The notes under the pieces are model-generated. The model had not been told where the DNA came from. It saw only the letters and a list, made by a program, of their open reading frames with translations, and ran no database searches. The position numbers and the translations under genes were made by a program. 64,000 nucleotides of DNA from Pseudomonadota bacterium (GTDB taxonomy: Bacteria; Pseudomonadota; Alphaproteobacteria; SHVZ01), in contig JACQAG010000022.1 of assembly GCA_016195085.1 (NCBI GenBank), forward strand, positions 74,700 through 138,699. Direction: 5' to 3'. Shown one piece after another: positions 35,759 to 45,680 of this stretch. Each line of letters opens with the position of its first letter. Position 1 is the stretch's first letter.

Positions 35759-38062
35759 GTGAGGCAGAACGCTGCCAGATTTGCGGCGGGGCTGTGGCGG
35801 TGGCTCGCCGCCGCGCTGATTGCCCTCTGCTTCGCCGGCCTAGTACCCGGCGGTGCTGCGGCGCAATCCTTAGATGCCATCGCCGAAGTCGCGGTCGAGG
35901 GCACGCAGCGGATCGAGCCTGATACGGTCCGCTCCTACCTTCTGCTGAAGCCGGGCGACCCGTTCGATCCCGAGCGCATGGACCGCTCCTTGAAGGCGCT
36001 CTTCGCCACCGGCCTCTTTGCCGATGTCGGCCTGCAGCGGCAGGGCTCGCAGCTTCTGGTTCGCGTGGTCGAAAATCCGATCATCAACCGCATCGCCTTT
36101 GAAGGAAACCGGCGCGTCACCACCGAAACCTTGCTGAACGAGACGCAATTGCGGCCGCGCGTCGTCTATTCCCGTACCAAGGTGCAGAACGACGTCAAGC
36201 GCCTCCTCGATCTCTATCGCCGACAGGGCCGTTTCGCCGCCGTGGTCGAGCCCAAGATCATTCAGCTCGAGCAGAACCGGGTCGACCTCGTCTTCGAGAT
36301 CAACGAAGGCAGCCTCACCGGCATCAAGCGGATCTCCTTCGTCGGCAACAAGCAATTCAGCGAGCCGACGTTGCTTGGCCAGCTGCTGACCAAGGAGACT
36401 GCTTGGTATCGCTTCTTCAATTACGACGACACCTACGATCCGGATCGTTTGACTTTCGACCGCGAGCTGCTCAGGCGCTGGTATCTCAAGCACGGTTACG
36501 CGGATTTTCGGGTGATCTCCGCCGTAGCAGAGCTGGCGCCGGACCGCAGCGGTTTCTACGTGACCTTCACCGTCGAGGAGGGCGAACGCTATAAGTTCGG
36601 CAAGATCGACGTGAAAACCGCGCTCAAGGACCTGGTTGCCGACCCGTTGCGCACTGACGTCGTGGTCAAGGAGGGCGATTGGTACGACGGCGACGCCGTC
36701 GAGGAGACCATCAGGCAGATGACCGACCACGTCGGCACGCTGGGCTATGCGTTCGTCGACATCCAGTCCGAACTCAATCGCAGCCGTGAAGCGCTGACGG
36801 TCGACGTCACCTTCGTCGTCCGCGAGGGGCCGAAGGTCTATGTTGAGCGCATCGATATCGTCGGCAATGTGCGCACGCTAGACAAGGTCGTTCGCCGCGA
36901 GTTTCGTCTGGTCGAGGGTGACGCGTTCAACACCTCGAAGATGCAACGCTCGCGTCAACGTATTCGCAACCTCGGCTTCTTCAACAAGGTCGACGTCGCC
37001 AATCAGCCCGGAAGTTCGCCGGACAAGACCGTGGTCAAGGTCGAGATCGAAGAAAAGTCGACCGGCGAGTTGTCGTTTGGCGCGGGCTACTCGACCAGCG
37101 ACAAGATCCTGGGCAACGTGCAGGTGCGGGAGCGCAATTTGCTCGGCACCGGGCAAGACCTTCGCATCGCCACCACCCTGTCCTTTACCCGCCGAGAGGT
37201 GAATGCCAGCTTCACCGAGCCTTATTTCTTCAACAAGGATGTCTCGGCCGGCGTCGACGCCATCTATTCGACCCAAGATCTGCAATCGGTCAGCCAATAC
37301 GACCAGCGGACCGCGGGGTTTGGGCTGCGCGGCGGCTTCCTGCTGAGCGAGCCCTTGCGCCAGACCGTGCACTACAACCTGTCTTCGGTCTTTATCACCA
37401 ACGTCGCGGGCTCCGCTTCGCCCTTCATCCGCGAGCAGATCGGCCATACCATCACCTCGCTCATCGGCAACGAATTCGCCTACGACAAGCGCGATGACCG
37501 AAACAATCCGACCCAGGGATACTATATTAGGTTCGGCACGGATTTTGCCGGGCTCGGCGGTGACAGCCGGTTCGTGCGCCCGATCATCAAGGGCGGCTAC
37601 TTCTATCCCTTCGGCAGCGACATCGTCGCCTCCCTCCTCGGCGAGACCGGCGACGTGATCGCCCTTGGCCAGCGGGTGCGGATCAACGACCGCTTCTTCA
37701 TCGGGGGCGACAACTTGCGCGGCTTCCGGAGTGGCGGTGTCGGTCCCCGCGACACCAATACCCAGGACTCGCTCGGAGGCACGAAGTATTATGCTGGCTC
37801 CCTGGAGGTCAGCGTGCCCCTGGGGACACCCAAGGACTTCCCGGTAAGCGGCCGCGTCTTCACCGATTTCGGTAGTCTTTGGGATCTTGGTGAGACCGGG
37901 CCAGGTTTGGCCGATATCTCTTCGCTGCGGGTCTCGGCGGGTGCGGGCGTAACGGTCATTTCGCCGCTGGGTCCGATCCGCATCGACTTAGGCATTCCGG
38001 TTGTGCGGGAGAATTTCGACCGCAAAGAACTCATTCGCTTCAGTTTTGGCACGAGGTTTTGA
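35759..38062 (+). CDS. bamA: Outer membrane protein assembly factor BamA
   Basis: BamA folds and inserts beta-barrel proteins into the outer membrane. The 767-residue protein starts at a GTG and has a Sec signal ending AAAQS. Five POTRA domains cover about residues 40-440 (for example IAEVAVEGTQRIEPDTVRSY), followed by the 16-strand barrel. The conserved RGF motif is in DNLRGFRSGGVGPRD near residue 660, and the protein ends in FGTRF with the terminal phenylalanine needed for assembly. Its stop lies just before skp. Confidence 0.96.
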   Translation: MRQNAARFAAGLWRWLAAALIALCFAGLVPGGAAAQSLDAIAEVAVEGTQRIEPDTVRSYLLLKPGDPFDPERMDRSLKALFATGLFADVGLQRQGSQLLVRVVENPIINRIAFEGNRRVTTETLLNETQLRPRVVYSRTKVQNDVKRLLDLYRRQGRFAAVVEPKIIQLEQNRVDLVFEINEGSLTGIKRISFVGNKQFSEPTLLGQLLTKETAWYRFFNYDDTYDPDRLTFDRELLRRWYLKHGYADFRVISAVAELAPDRSGFYVTFTVEEGERYKFGKIDVKTALKDLVADPLRTDVVVKEGDWYDGDAVEETIRQMTDHVGTLGYAFVDIQSELNRSREALTVDVTFVVREGPKVYVERIDIVGNVRTLDKVVRREFRLVEGDAFNTSKMQRSRQRIRNLGFFNKVDVANQPGSSPDKTVVKVEIEEKSTGELSFGAGYSTSDKILGNVQVRERNLLGTGQDLRIATTLSFTRREVNASFTEPYFFNKDVSAGVDAIYSTQDLQSVSQYDQRTAGFGLRGGFLLSEPLRQTVHYNLSSVFITNVAGSASPFIREQIGHTITSLIGNEFAYDKRDDRNNPTQGYYIRFGTDFAGLGGDSRFVRPIIKGGYFYPFGSDIVASLLGETGDVIALGQRVRINDRFFIGGDNLRGFRSGGVGPRDTNTQDSLGGTKYYAGSLEVSVPLGTPKDFPVSGRVFTDFGSLWDLGETGPGLADISSLRVSAGAGVTVISPLGPIRIDLGIPVVRENFDRKELIRFSFGTRF

Positions 38063-38064
38063 GG

Positions 38065-38709
38065 ATGCGCAGTACCATGTTGTGGCGGTTCGCCTTCGCA
38101 GCCTCTTTGGCGTTGGCGCCCCTCACGCTCCAAGCTCAGACGCCCCGCCCGCCGGCTCAGCAGGGCCAGCCCGCGCAACCGGCGCCGCCAGCGCAGCCGG
38201 CGCCAGCGGGTAAGCCGCTGGGGGCCTTCCCAGCCGCCACAATCGCCGTCGTCGACGTTCAGGAAGTGATGCGGTCTGCCGCCGCCGCCCGCTCGATCCA
38301 GCAGCAACTCGATACCCAGCGTGTGTCCTATCAGGACGACATCAACAAGAAGGAAGCCGAGCTGCGCAAGGCGGAGCAGGATCTGACGCAGCAGCGCCTG
38401 GTCCTGGCCGAAGATGCCTTCAACCAACGCCGCCGCGATTTCGAAAACCGGGTGAACGACGTGCAGCGCGAGGTGCAGGCGCGCAAGCGCCAGCTGGATC
38501 AGGCCTTCGATGACAACATGAACAAGGTCAAGACGGCGTTGCTCGACGTGATCGAGCAGGTGGCCGCGGAAGGAAAGATCTCGGTGGTGCTGCCGCGGGC
38601 GAATGTCGTGCTCGCCGACCGCGCGCTCGACCTTACGAGCGAGGTGCAAGCGCGGCTCGACAAGAAGCTGCCGACGATCAAGGTGACGCTGCCGCCGTTG
38701 AAACCATAG
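38065..38709 (+). CDS. skp: Periplasmic chaperone Skp/OmpH family
   Basis: Skp holds unfolded outer-membrane proteins in the periplasm on the way to BamA. The 214-residue protein has a signal peptide ([17 protein letters not shown]), then an unusual Pro/Gln/Ala-rich linker (residues about 27-56), then the OmpH domain beginning [20 protein letters not shown] and a long coiled coil rich in Glu, Gln and Arg. The ATG at 38065 follows TTTTGAGG; a TTG two codons earlier is also in frame. It lies between bamA and lpxD, the usual order. Confidence 0.92.
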   Translation: MRSTMLWRFAFAASLALAPLTLQAQTPRPPAQQGQPAQPAPPAQPAPAGKPLGAFPAATIAVVDVQEVMRSAAAARSIQQQLDTQRVSYQDDINKKEAELRKAEQDLTQQRLVLAEDAFNQRRRDFENRVNDVQREVQARKRQLDQAFDDNMNKVKTALLDVIEQVAAEGKISVVLPRANVVLADRALDLTSEVQARLDKKLPTIKVTLPPLKP

Positions 38710-38725
38710 ATCTGATCGGAGACTC

Positions 38726-39748
38726 ATGGCCGATCCGCGGTTCTATGCCCTGGCAGGTCCTTTCAGTGTCGGCGACATCGCACAGCGCATTGGCGCGGAA
38801 CTGGCCCCAGGCGCGGAAGCCGGCAGGCTGATCCGCAATCTGGCAACACTCGGCGAAGCCGGTTCCGACGATCTCAGCTTTCTCGAGAACCGGCGCTATC
38901 TCGAGGCCTTCGGCGCCAGCCGCGCGGGCGCCTGCGTCGTCGAACGGGCGGCCGCCGCGCGCGCGCCCAAGGGGATGACGCTGCTGTTCGCGGCGAGGCC
39001 GCGACGCGCTTACGCGCTCGCCGCCTCGCTGTTCTACCCTGCGCGGGACGTGAAGCCGGGTGTACATCCCCGGGCGACGGTCGATACCAGCGCCAAGCTC
39101 GGCCCCGGCGTCACCGTCGAAGCGGGTGCCGTGATCGCCGCCGCCGCCGAGATCGGCCGAGGCTGTCGCATCGGGGCCAATGCGGTGATCGGTCCCGGCG
39201 TCGTGCTTGGCGATGACAGCGTCGTCGGCGCCAACGCCTCGATCAGCCACGCGCTTATCGGCGCGCGGGTAGTCATCTATGCTGGGGTCCGGATCGGCAC
39301 GGACGGCTTCGGCTTCGATCCCTCGCCCGAGGGGCACCTGCGGATGCCGCAGCTCGGCCGGGTCATCATCGGCGACGACGTCGAGGTCGGCGCCAATTCG
39401 ACCATCGATCGCGGCAGCGGCCGCGACACGGTGATCGGCCGCGGCTGCATGATTGATAATTTGGTGCAGATCGGGCACAACGTTCAACTTGGCGAGGGCT
39501 GTATTTTGGTCGGCCAGAGCGGCATCGCCGGGTCCGCCCGGCTCGGGCGGCTGGTCACGCTCGCCGGGCAGGCCGGCATTTCGGGCCACCTCGAGATCGG
39601 CGATGGGGCCACGATCGGCCCGCAGGCGGGGGTGACGCATAACGTGGCGGCCGGCCAGACCGTGCTGGGCGCGCCGGCGATCCCGGCCTTGGAATTTGCG
39701 CGTCAGGTGGCGACCTTGAAGCGGCTGGCGGCGAAGAAGGGCAAATAG
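38726..39748 (+). CDS. lpxD: UDP-3-O-(3-hydroxyacyl)glucosamine N-acyltransferase
   Basis: LpxD adds the second hydroxyacyl chain to UDP-3-O-acylglucosamine in lipid A synthesis. The 340-residue trimeric enzyme has an N-terminal uridine-binding region ([12 protein letters not shown]) and then left-handed beta-helix hexapeptide repeats ([18 protein letters not shown] onward). The catalytic histidine region reads [14 protein letters not shown] near residue 245. It is followed three bases later by fabZ. Confidence 0.96.
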   Translation: MADPRFYALAGPFSVGDIAQRIGAELAPGAEAGRLIRNLATLGEAGSDDLSFLENRRYLEAFGASRAGACVVERAAAARAPKGMTLLFAARPRRAYALAASLFYPARDVKPGVHPRATVDTSAKLGPGVTVEAGAVIAAAAEIGRGCRIGANAVIGPGVVLGDDSVVGANASISHALIGARVVIYAGVRIGTDGFGFDPSPEGHLRMPQLGRVIIGDDVEVGANSTIDRGSGRDTVIGRGCMIDNLVQIGHNVQLGEGCILVGQSGIAGSARLGRLVTLAGQAGISGHLEIGDGATIGPQAGVTHNVAAGQTVLGAPAIPALEFARQVATLKRLAAKKGK

Positions 39749-39751
39749 GCC

Positions 39752-40237
39752 ATGAACGACGTCAAGGCCAACACTGCGGGCGGCGGCGTTCGGCACATCG
39801 CCGAGATCGACATAAACCGCGTGATGCAGATGATTCCGCATCGTTATCCGATGCTGATGATCGACCGCGTCATCGATGTCCATCTCGACCAAAGCGCCGT
39901 CGGGGTCAAGAACGTCTCGATCAACGAGCCGTATTTCCAGGGGCATTTCCCGCGCTTCCCGGTAATGCCGGGGGTGATGATTATCGAGGCCATGGCCCAG
40001 ACTTCGGCGGTGCTGGTGGTGGCCACCTTGGGCCGGGAGGCGGAAGGCAAGCTCGTGTATTTCATGAGCGTGGACGGCGCCCGCTTCCGCAAGCCGGTGC
40101 TGCCGGGCGACACGCTCCACATCCATGTGCGCAAGGAGCACAGCCGCGGCAATGTCTGGAAGTTCAGCGCCGAGGCGGTCGTCGACGGTGTGAAGAAGGC
40201 GGACGCCACCTTCGCCGCCATGATCCGAGACAATTGA
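39752..40237 (+). CDS. fabZ: 3-hydroxyacyl-ACP dehydratase FabZ
   Basis: FabZ removes water from 3-hydroxyacyl-ACP in fatty acid elongation and competes with LpxA for its substrate. The 161-residue hot-dog protein has the catalytic histidine in [13 protein letters not shown] near residue 33 and the glutamate in [16 protein letters not shown] near residue 74. [11 protein letters not shown] lies between them. Its stop overlaps the lpxA start (ATGA at 40234). Confidence 0.96.
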   Translation: MNDVKANTAGGGVRHIAEIDINRVMQMIPHRYPMLMIDRVIDVHLDQSAVGVKNVSINEPYFQGHFPRFPVMPGVMIIEAMAQTSAVLVVATLGREAEGKLVYFMSVDGARFRKPVLPGDTLHIHVRKEHSRGNVWKFSAEAVVDGVKKADATFAAMIRDN

Positions 40238-41037
40238 TGACGTCGGTCCATCCGACGGCGATCGTCGAGCCCGGGGCGCGGTTCGGCGAGAGGGTGGTCG
40301 TCGGCCCCTTTTGCTGCGTCGGCGCCGCGGTCGATCTGGGCGATGGGGTCGAGCTCTCGAGCCATGTGGTGATCGGCGGACGCACCCGCGTCGGCGCCGG
40401 CACCAAGATCTTTCCCTTCGCGTCCATCGGGCTGGCACCCCAGGACCTCAAATATCACGGCGAGCCTTCCGAGCTCATCATCGGTCGCGACAACGTCATC
40501 CGCGAGCACGTGACCATGCACCCCGGCACCGAGGGCGGGGCGATGAAGACCGTGGTCGGCGACGGCTGCCTATTCATGGTGAACACCCACATCGCCCATG
40601 ACTGCGTCATCGGCAATCGGGTGGTGATGGCGAACAACGCCACCCTCGGCGGCCATGTGCATGTGGAGGATTACGTCATTCTGGGTGGCGTATCGGCCGT
40701 CCATCAGCGCGTGCGCATCGGCAAGCACGCGATCGTCGGCGGCATGTCCGGCGTCGAGCAGGACGTCATTCCCTACGGGCTAGTGATGGGCGACCGGGCG
40801 CGGCTCTCAGGGCTCAACCTCGTCGGCTTGAAGCGCCGCGGCTTCGGCCGCGAGGACATCCAGGCGCTGCGAACCGCCTATCGGCTTCTGTTTGCGGCCG
40901 AGGGCACGTTGGCCGAGCGGCTCTCCGATGTGGCTGAGCTGTACAAAGCAACTAGCGTGGTGATGGACATCATCAACTTCATCCGCGCCGATGCCACCAG
41001 GCCGATTTGCCAGCCCAAAGGGGGCAATGCAGGCTAA
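40234..41037 (+). CDS. lpxA: UDP-N-acetylglucosamine O-acyltransferase
   Basis: LpxA starts lipid A synthesis by transferring a hydroxyacyl chain to UDP-GlcNAc. The 267-residue protein has hexapeptide repeats ([17 protein letters not shown] onward), the catalytic His region in [14 protein letters not shown] near residue 120, and a helical C-terminal domain ([15 protein letters not shown]). It overlaps fabZ upstream and lpxI downstream. Confidence 0.96.
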   Translation: MMTSVHPTAIVEPGARFGERVVVGPFCCVGAAVDLGDGVELSSHVVIGGRTRVGAGTKIFPFASIGLAPQDLKYHGEPSELIIGRDNVIREHVTMHPGTEGGAMKTVVGDGCLFMVNTHIAHDCVIGNRVVMANNATLGGHVHVEDYVILGGVSAVHQRVRIGKHAIVGGMSGVEQDVIPYGLVMGDRARLSGLNLVGLKRRGFGREDIQALRTAYRLLFAAEGTLAERLSDVAELYKATSVVMDIINFIRADATRPICQPKGGNAG

Positions 41038-41848
41038 ATTGGGCATCCTCGCGGGCGGCGGGCCGTTGCCGGGCCAGCTCATCGCCGTGTGCAAGGAATC
41101 GGGCCGACCCGTGTTCGTGCTCGCCTTCAAGGGCGAGACCGATCCCTCGACCGTCTCCGGCGTGGAGCACGCCTGGATCCGGGTCGGCGCCGCCGGCACC
41201 GGCATGGAACTCCTGCGCGAGGCCGGCTGCGAGGAGCTGGTGCTGGCCGGGCCGGTCAAGCGCCTGTCGCCGGCTAGCCTCCGGCCGGATTGGCGGACCC
41301 TGCAGTTCTTCGCCAAGATCGGGCGGCGCGCTTGGGGCGACGACGGGCTCCTGTCGGCGGTCATCAACGAGCTCGAAGGCGAAGGGTTCCGCGTTGTCGG
41401 CGCCGAGGAGATCTTGCCGAGCCTGCTGGCACCGTTGGGGCCGCTCGGGCGCATTGCCGCCGATCCGACGCAACTGGCCGATATCGGGCGCGGGCTCGAG
41501 GTGCTGCGTGAGCTGGGTCGCCTCGACATCGGCCAGGCGGCGATCGTGCAGCAGGGCGTAGTCTTGGGCTTGGAGGCGATCGAGGGCACCGATCAGCTGA
41601 TCGAGCGTTGCGGCAAGCTGCAGCGGGCGGGCAGGGGCGGCGTGCTGGTCAAGGTCAAGAAGCCCGGCCAGGAGACGCGGGTCGATCTGCCGACCATAGG
41701 CGAGCGCACGGTCAGGCGCGCCGCCGAGAGCGGCCTCTCCGGGATCGCCATCGAAGCCGGCGGCACCATCGTGCTCGGCCGCGACGCGGCGATCGCGGCG
41801 GCCGACGAGCGCGGGCTCTTCCTCGAGGGTGTCCGGGTGAGCCGGTGA
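41027..41848 (+). CDS. lpxI: UDP-2,3-diacylglucosamine pyrophosphatase LpxI
   Basis: LpxI hydrolyses UDP-2,3-diacylglucosamine to lipid X and is the alphaproteobacterial replacement for LpxH. The 273-residue protein starts LGILAGGGPLPGQLI and has LVLAGPVKRLSPASLRPDW, then DDGLLSAVINELEGEGF. The C-terminal domain contains LEAIEGTDQLIERCG and GGVLVKVKKPGQETRVDLPT. The ATG at 41027 lies inside the end of lpxA, and its stop overlaps the lpxB GTG. Confidence 0.95.
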   Translation: MQAKLGILAGGGPLPGQLIAVCKESGRPVFVLAFKGETDPSTVSGVEHAWIRVGAAGTGMELLREAGCEELVLAGPVKRLSPASLRPDWRTLQFFAKIGRRAWGDDGLLSAVINELEGEGFRVVGAEEILPSLLAPLGPLGRIAADPTQLADIGRGLEVLRELGRLDIGQAAIVQQGVVLGLEAIEGTDQLIERCGKLQRAGRGGVLVKVKKPGQETRVDLPTIGERTVRRAAESGLSGIAIEAGGTIVLGRDAAIAAADERGLFLEGVRVSR

Positions 41849-43029
41849 GCGCCGGGCCTCTCGTTTTTCTCGTCGCCGCCGAAGCCTCCGCCGATGCCAT
41901 CGGGGCGAGGCTCATGGCCGCGCTGAAGACGGCGACCGACGGCCGCGTGCGCTTTGCCGGTATCGGCGGCACGGCGATGGCGGAAGAGGGCCTCGAAAGC
42001 CTGGTGCACTTCGGCGAGCTCAACGTCATGGGCATCATCGAAGTGCTGCCCCATGTGCCTCGCATCCTCCGGCATATCGGCGAGACGGCCAAGGCCGCGC
42101 TCGACCTCCGACCCGATGCGGTCGTCACCATCGATGCGCCTTCCTTCTCCTTTCGTTTGGGTCGGAAGCTCCGCGGCAAAGGCTTGCTGCTGGTTCACTA
42201 CGTGGCGCCCACCGTGTGGGCCTGGCGGCCACGGCGCGCCCGGATGATCGCCCGGTTCCTCGACCATCTCCTTTGCGTGCTGCCCTTCGAGCTGCCCTAT
42301 TTCGAGAAGGTGGGGCTGCCGGCGAGCTTCGTCGGCCATTCCGTCATCGAGCAGGATGGCATCAGCCCCGACGGTCCGGGCTTCCGCCGGCGCCACGGCA
42401 TTGCCGACGACGCGCCGCTCCTCTGCGTGCTGCCGGGGAGCCGCGTGGGCGAAGTCAACCGGCTGGCGCCGGTGTTCGGCGCGGTGGTGGCCCGTCTCGC
42501 GGCCAAGCACGAGGGATTGCGGGTGGTGGTGCCGACCGTGGCACCGGTGGCGGCCCTGGTCCGCAGCCAGGCCGCCCAATGGCGCGTGCAGCCCGTCGTC
42601 GTCGAGGGCACGGCCGAGAAGCATCATGCCTTCGCCGCGTCGACGGCGGCTCTGGCGGCCTCGGGCACGGTTAATCTCGAGCTCGCCGTCGCCGGCGTCG
42701 CCTTCGTGATCGCCTACCGGGTCACCTGGCTCAGCTATGGGATCGGCCGGCTCCTGGTGAAGGTGCCGTCGATCGTCATGACCAACCTCCTGGTCGGGCG
42801 GAACGTCATTCCGGAATTCCTGCAGCAGGATTGCCGCGCCGATCTGATCGCGCCTGTCGTCGAGCGGCTGCTGACGAGCCTCGAGGCGAGGGAGGAGCAG
42901 AGAGCGGGCAGCCACGAAGCAGCATTTCGGCTCGGCCTCGGCGGACCAAGCCCCAGCCGCAACGCCGCCAAAATCATTCTCGACCTCATCGCCGGTCGCG
43001 CTAAACTCGCGCCCATCCCCCCGACTTGA
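41845..43029 (+). CDS. lpxB: Lipid-A-disaccharide synthase
   Basis: LpxB joins lipid X and UDP-diacylglucosamine into the lipid A disaccharide at the inner membrane. The 394-residue GT-B glycosyltransferase starts FLVAAEASADAIGARLM, with GIGGTAMAEEGLESL near 35, HYVAPTVWAWRPRRA near 120 and VLPGSRVGEVNRL near 195; ASGTVNLELAVAGV near 270 binds the nucleotide sugar. The GTG at 41845 overlaps the lpxI stop. This is the last gene of the conserved lipid A block; the next genes are accessory. Confidence 0.96.
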   Translation: MSAGPLVFLVAAEASADAIGARLMAALKTATDGRVRFAGIGGTAMAEEGLESLVHFGELNVMGIIEVLPHVPRILRHIGETAKAALDLRPDAVVTIDAPSFSFRLGRKLRGKGLLLVHYVAPTVWAWRPRRARMIARFLDHLLCVLPFELPYFEKVGLPASFVGHSVIEQDGISPDGPGFRRRHGIADDAPLLCVLPGSRVGEVNRLAPVFGAVVARLAAKHEGLRVVVPTVAPVAALVRSQAAQWRVQPVVVEGTAEKHHAFAASTAALAASGTVNLELAVAGVAFVIAYRVTWLSYGIGRLLVKVPSIVMTNLLVGRNVIPEFLQQDCRADLIAPVVERLLTSLEAREEQRAGSHEAAFRLGLGGPSPSRNAAKIILDLIAGRAKLAPIPPT

Positions 43030-43046
43030 GCCAAGGAGTGAGAGCC

Positions 43047-43487
43047 ATGAGCGACGTGCAGACGAAAACCGCATCTTCGGCCGGGAGCGCATTCCAAGGC
43101 TCGCGCTTCTTGCACACGATGATCCGGGTCAAGGACCTCGACAAATCCCTCGACTTCTACACCCGGCTCCTCGGCATGAACCTCATCCGCAAGAAGGACT
43201 ACCCGACCGGCGAGTTTACGCTTGCCTTCGTCGGCTATGGCGACGAGAACGACGCCTCGGTGGTCGAGCTCACCTACAACTGGCCGCGCAAGGAGCCCTA
43301 CCCGATCGGCGAGGGCTTCGGCCACCTCGCCATCTCGACCCGCGACATCTACGGCGCCTGCGAGAAACTTGCCGCCGCGGGCGTCAAGATTCCGCGGCCC
43401 CCCGGCCCGATGAAACACGGCGGCTCGGTCATCGCCTTCATCGAAGACCCCGACGGCTACAAGATCGAGCTCATCGAAAAGAAGTAG
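43047..43487 (+). CDS. gloA: Lactoylglutathione lyase (glyoxalase I)
   Basis: Glyoxalase I converts the glutathione hemithioacetal of methylglyoxal to S-lactoylglutathione. The 146-residue VOC protein has all four expected metal ligands: His in RFLHTMIRVKD, Glu in ASVVELTYNW, His in GFGHLAISTRD and Glu in GYKIELIEKK. The ATG at 43047 has AAGGAG at 43034-43039 with 7-8 bases spacing; an in-frame TTG at 43026 overlaps the lpxB stop and is less likely. Glutathione supply by gshA fits this role. Confidence 0.92.
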   Translation: MSDVQTKTASSAGSAFQGSRFLHTMIRVKDLDKSLDFYTRLLGMNLIRKKDYPTGEFTLAFVGYGDENDASVVELTYNWPRKEPYPIGEGFGHLAISTRDIYGACEKLAAAGVKIPRPPGPMKHGGSVIAFIEDPDGYKIELIEKK

Positions 43488-43608
43488 TCGCATCCGACGG
43501 CAGGGCTGAGAGCGGGAGAAGCGGCTGACGAGAGCGGAGCGCATGCCGACACAATGGCCGGTATCTCATACCTATCGTAGACGGCGAGACCCTGCCGCAA
43601 AGGACCGG

Positions 43609-43866
43609 TCAACGCCCCTCGACGGTGCCCAAGTCCGCGGATGACCGGGGTAGTCTCCCCACCACACGCATAGTCTCGGTCTTCTGATCGAGTCGGCACA
43701 CTTGGCGGCTCAGGCACCACAGCTCCGCTGCCGGCAGGTCTGACCTCTGCCGCAGCAAGTCAGCCGCCCAGCATGCCGCCGCCTGGTCATCGTCGCGGTG
43801 CGCTTCCGCCGAGCTGACGATGATATTCGCCGTGCTGAGAAGGTAACAACGATAGTAGCTCACCAT
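43609..43866 (-). CDS. Small hypothetical protein (85 aa)
   Basis: I cannot assign a function. The protein begins MVSYYRCYLLSTANIIVSSAE, continues with acidic DDDQAAACWAADLLRQRSD and AELWCLSRQVCRLD. It resembles a family of short rhizobial-type hypothetical proteins with a YYR-L start and a WxxSRxV end, from memory rather than a search. The ATG at 43866 is chosen over an upstream in-frame ATG (43881) because the family begins at this point. It lies in the accessory zone after gloA. Confidence 0.62.
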   Translation of the reverse strand: MVSYYRCYLLSTANIIVSSAEAHRDDDQAAACWAADLLRQRSDLPAAELWCLSRQVCRLDQKTETMRVVGRLPRSSADLGTVEGR

Positions 43867-43977
43867 GCGGTCCCCCCACACACGACCGCATTCATAGCCT
43901 AGGGTGGTAAACGAACTATTGCCGCAACCGGCATGGAGGAGACATCGGCTCGGGTCTCCCTGCGATGGTTGCGGTGA

Positions 43978-44505
43978 TCATGGGGTCATCGTCGCGGATG
44001 CACCGACGCCGCCTGAAGCCGTGGAGGGCGGCTGCGGCTTCGCGGCCTCCTCGGCCGCCGCTCGGTTGGTCTTCTCGCTCGTGCCAAGGGGGCCAGTGAG
44101 CCCGATCAACTCCAGCTTGCGCCGGACCGCCTCTTTGAAATCCTCGCTCGCGCCAGCGCGCAGCGCCAGCGTGAAGTGGTCCTTGGCTTTGGCGAGGAGC
44201 TTATGCATGCGCGCATCGTCGGCACCACGCCCCGCTGCTACGGCGTCGTCGAGATAGAGGTTCACGCTCGTCTCATAGGCCTGGCGGAGGAGCGACGTGC
44301 AGCGGTCCTGGAGTTCGCGGCGGCGCGCTATGGGAAAGGCCTTGTCCTTCACGATCTCGGCGACGCGCTTCGATTTGCGCTCGACCGCATCCGGATTGCC
44401 GCTGGTCGCATCGCTCATCATGCGCTCGACTTCCGCTTCGGCCCGTTTGACGAGCCCTTCTTCGAGCTGCTGACGCGACTGCGCCGCCGCTGCCGCCAAC
44501 ACCAT
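43978..44505 (-). CDS. Hypothetical helical protein (175 aa)
   Basis: No family is recognised. The sequence is mostly charged helix (QQLEEGLVKRAEAEVERMM near residue 10, then KRVAEIVKDKAFPIARRREL) with a middle segment CTSLLRQAYETSVNLYLDDA and an Ala/Pro-rich C-terminal tail (GVGASATMTP). No signal peptide or membrane segment is clear. The ATG at 44505 follows GAGAGGTACGTC; the open frame extends 20 codons further. Amino-acid composition supports a real cytoplasmic protein. Confidence 0.58.
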   Translation of the reverse strand: MVLAAAAAQSRQQLEEGLVKRAEAEVERMMSDATSGNPDAVERKSKRVAEIVKDKAFPIARRRELQDRCTSLLRQAYETSVNLYLDDAVAAGRGADDARMHKLLAKAKDHFTLALRAGASEDFKEAVRRKLELIGLTGPLGTSEKTNRAAAEEAAKPQPPSTASGGVGASATMTP

Positions 44506-44976
44506 GACGTACCTCTCTAAGCCGCAAATAGGGTCCCGAGCGCCCCGATGCCGCGGCATTATCATGGTTCCGCTTTAATGCTGCCTTAACGCATACAATG
44601 CGATCTATTCTTGCGGCCACCACGACCGAGAGACCGCGCCTGCGGCCTGGCCGAGGCGAGGCAGAGGGGCGGCCGCGGCGCAACGTTCTCTGCCATGAAG
44701 CCCATTGCCGGCATTGTTGCCGCAGCTCTCGCTCTGTCGCCTGAACTTTCGCGCCAGCTGGCCCCAGCAGCGGAAACAACGGCATGACCGACGCGCCGGC
44801 GGCACTGCGCTTGGGAAATAGTACGCGGGCGTACGAAGAGTGGCATTGGGCATGCCGTACGGGCAGCTGCAGCACGGTGACATGGCCGTGTCACGTGAGC
44901 TCAAGGGGCACCTCTGCGATTGCAACGGCGGCGACCGAACGCAGACTCTCGTCAGCCGCCGCAGGAGTCTGGCTCC
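44506..44976. other. Gene-poor region with two palindromes
   Basis: About 470 bases hold no gene that I can support. Two inverted repeats stand out: GTACGCGGGCGTAC at 44821-44834 and GTGACATGGCCGTGTCAC at 44877-44894. They lie about 100-150 bases before the small ORF at 44977 and could be operators. Confidence 0.5.
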
Positions 44977-45177
44977 ATGGCCGCAACGCTATCCCCTGAG
45001 CTCGCCAAAGCGATCAGCCGAGCGATCAAGACCGCCATCGACGAGGGCCTCGGTGCCTTTGCCCAAAATGCGGCGGCCATCGCGGTCGTGCGCAAGGTGC
45101 ACCCGCAACTCAGCTCTGATGCTGCGCTGGCCGTTGTGCTGCGCTGGCGGAAGAGCCAACCAACCCAAAGGTTATAG
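44977..45177 (+). CDS. Small hypothetical protein (66 aa)
   Basis: The function is unknown. It reads MAATLSPELAKAISRAIKTA, then IDEGLGAFAQNAAAIAVVRK, then a polar end with VVLRWRKSQP. It looks like a short amphipathic, helical cytoplasmic protein. The ATG at 44977 follows CGCAGGAGTCTGGCTCC, with GCAGGAG as likely ribosome site. An overlapping longer frame (44840-45232) is R/S-rich in this part and is rejected. Confidence 0.5.
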   Translation: MAATLSPELAKAISRAIKTAIDEGLGAFAQNAAAIAVVRKVHPQLSSDAALAVVLRWRKSQPTQRL

Positions 45178-45293
45178 GCAAGCATCCGGTGCAGGCCGCC
45201 TTGCTGGGGATTTGCTGTTGGCGGGGACCTAGCGAAGGTTCCGGCGATGACCTCGACGCCTGATGGTCTCGCGGCGGTGAGCGGCAGCGTGGT

Positions 45294-45680
45294 TCAGTTG
45301 GGGAGCCCGGAGCCGCCGATCACCGCGAGGAGTGCTGAGATCAGGGCTGCGCTGTGGAAGGGCTTCGCCAGGGTCGCTACCGCCCCGTTGTCCTCTGCCA
45401 CCCGGAGCAAATCCTCGCTCCCGCCGGAGACGGCGATGATCGGCACGGATGGGTCCAATCCCCGCAAGACGCTGATCGTCTCGATGCCGTCGAAGTGCGG
45501 CATGATCATGTCGGTGATGACGAGATCGGGGCGGCGCTGGGAGAAGTAGTCGATGCCCTCGAAACCGTCGGTGGCGGTCACCACCGCATGGCCCTCGCCT
45601 TCCAGCATCAGCCGCACCAGCCGACAGAAGCGAGGGTCGTCGTCAATCACCAGCACCGCCGCCACGATAGATTCTCCCAT
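45294..45680 (-). CDS. Single-domain response regulator (CheY-like receiver)
   Basis: The 128-residue protein is a lone receiver domain. The acidic pocket is VLVIDDDPRF near residue 9, the phospho-acceptor Asp is in DLVITDMIMPHFDG near residue 54, the switch Ser is in IIAVSGG, and the conserved Lys is in ATLAKPF. There is no output domain. The ATG at 45680 is used; an in-frame GTG at 45704 would add 8 residues. No histidine kinase lies nearby, so its partner is unknown. Confidence 0.87.
   Translation of the reverse strand: MGESIVAAVLVIDDDPRFCRLVRLMLEGEGHAVVTATDGFEGIDYFSQRRPDLVITDMIMPHFDGIETISVLRGLDPSVPIIAVSGGSEDLLRVAEDNGAVATLAKPFHSAALISALLAVIGGSGLPN

Noticed and set aside
44840-45232. 130-codon plus-strand frame before the response regulator
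   Set aside because: Its second half is an R/S/P-rich shadow of the small ORF at 44977, and no ribosome site or family resemblance supports it.
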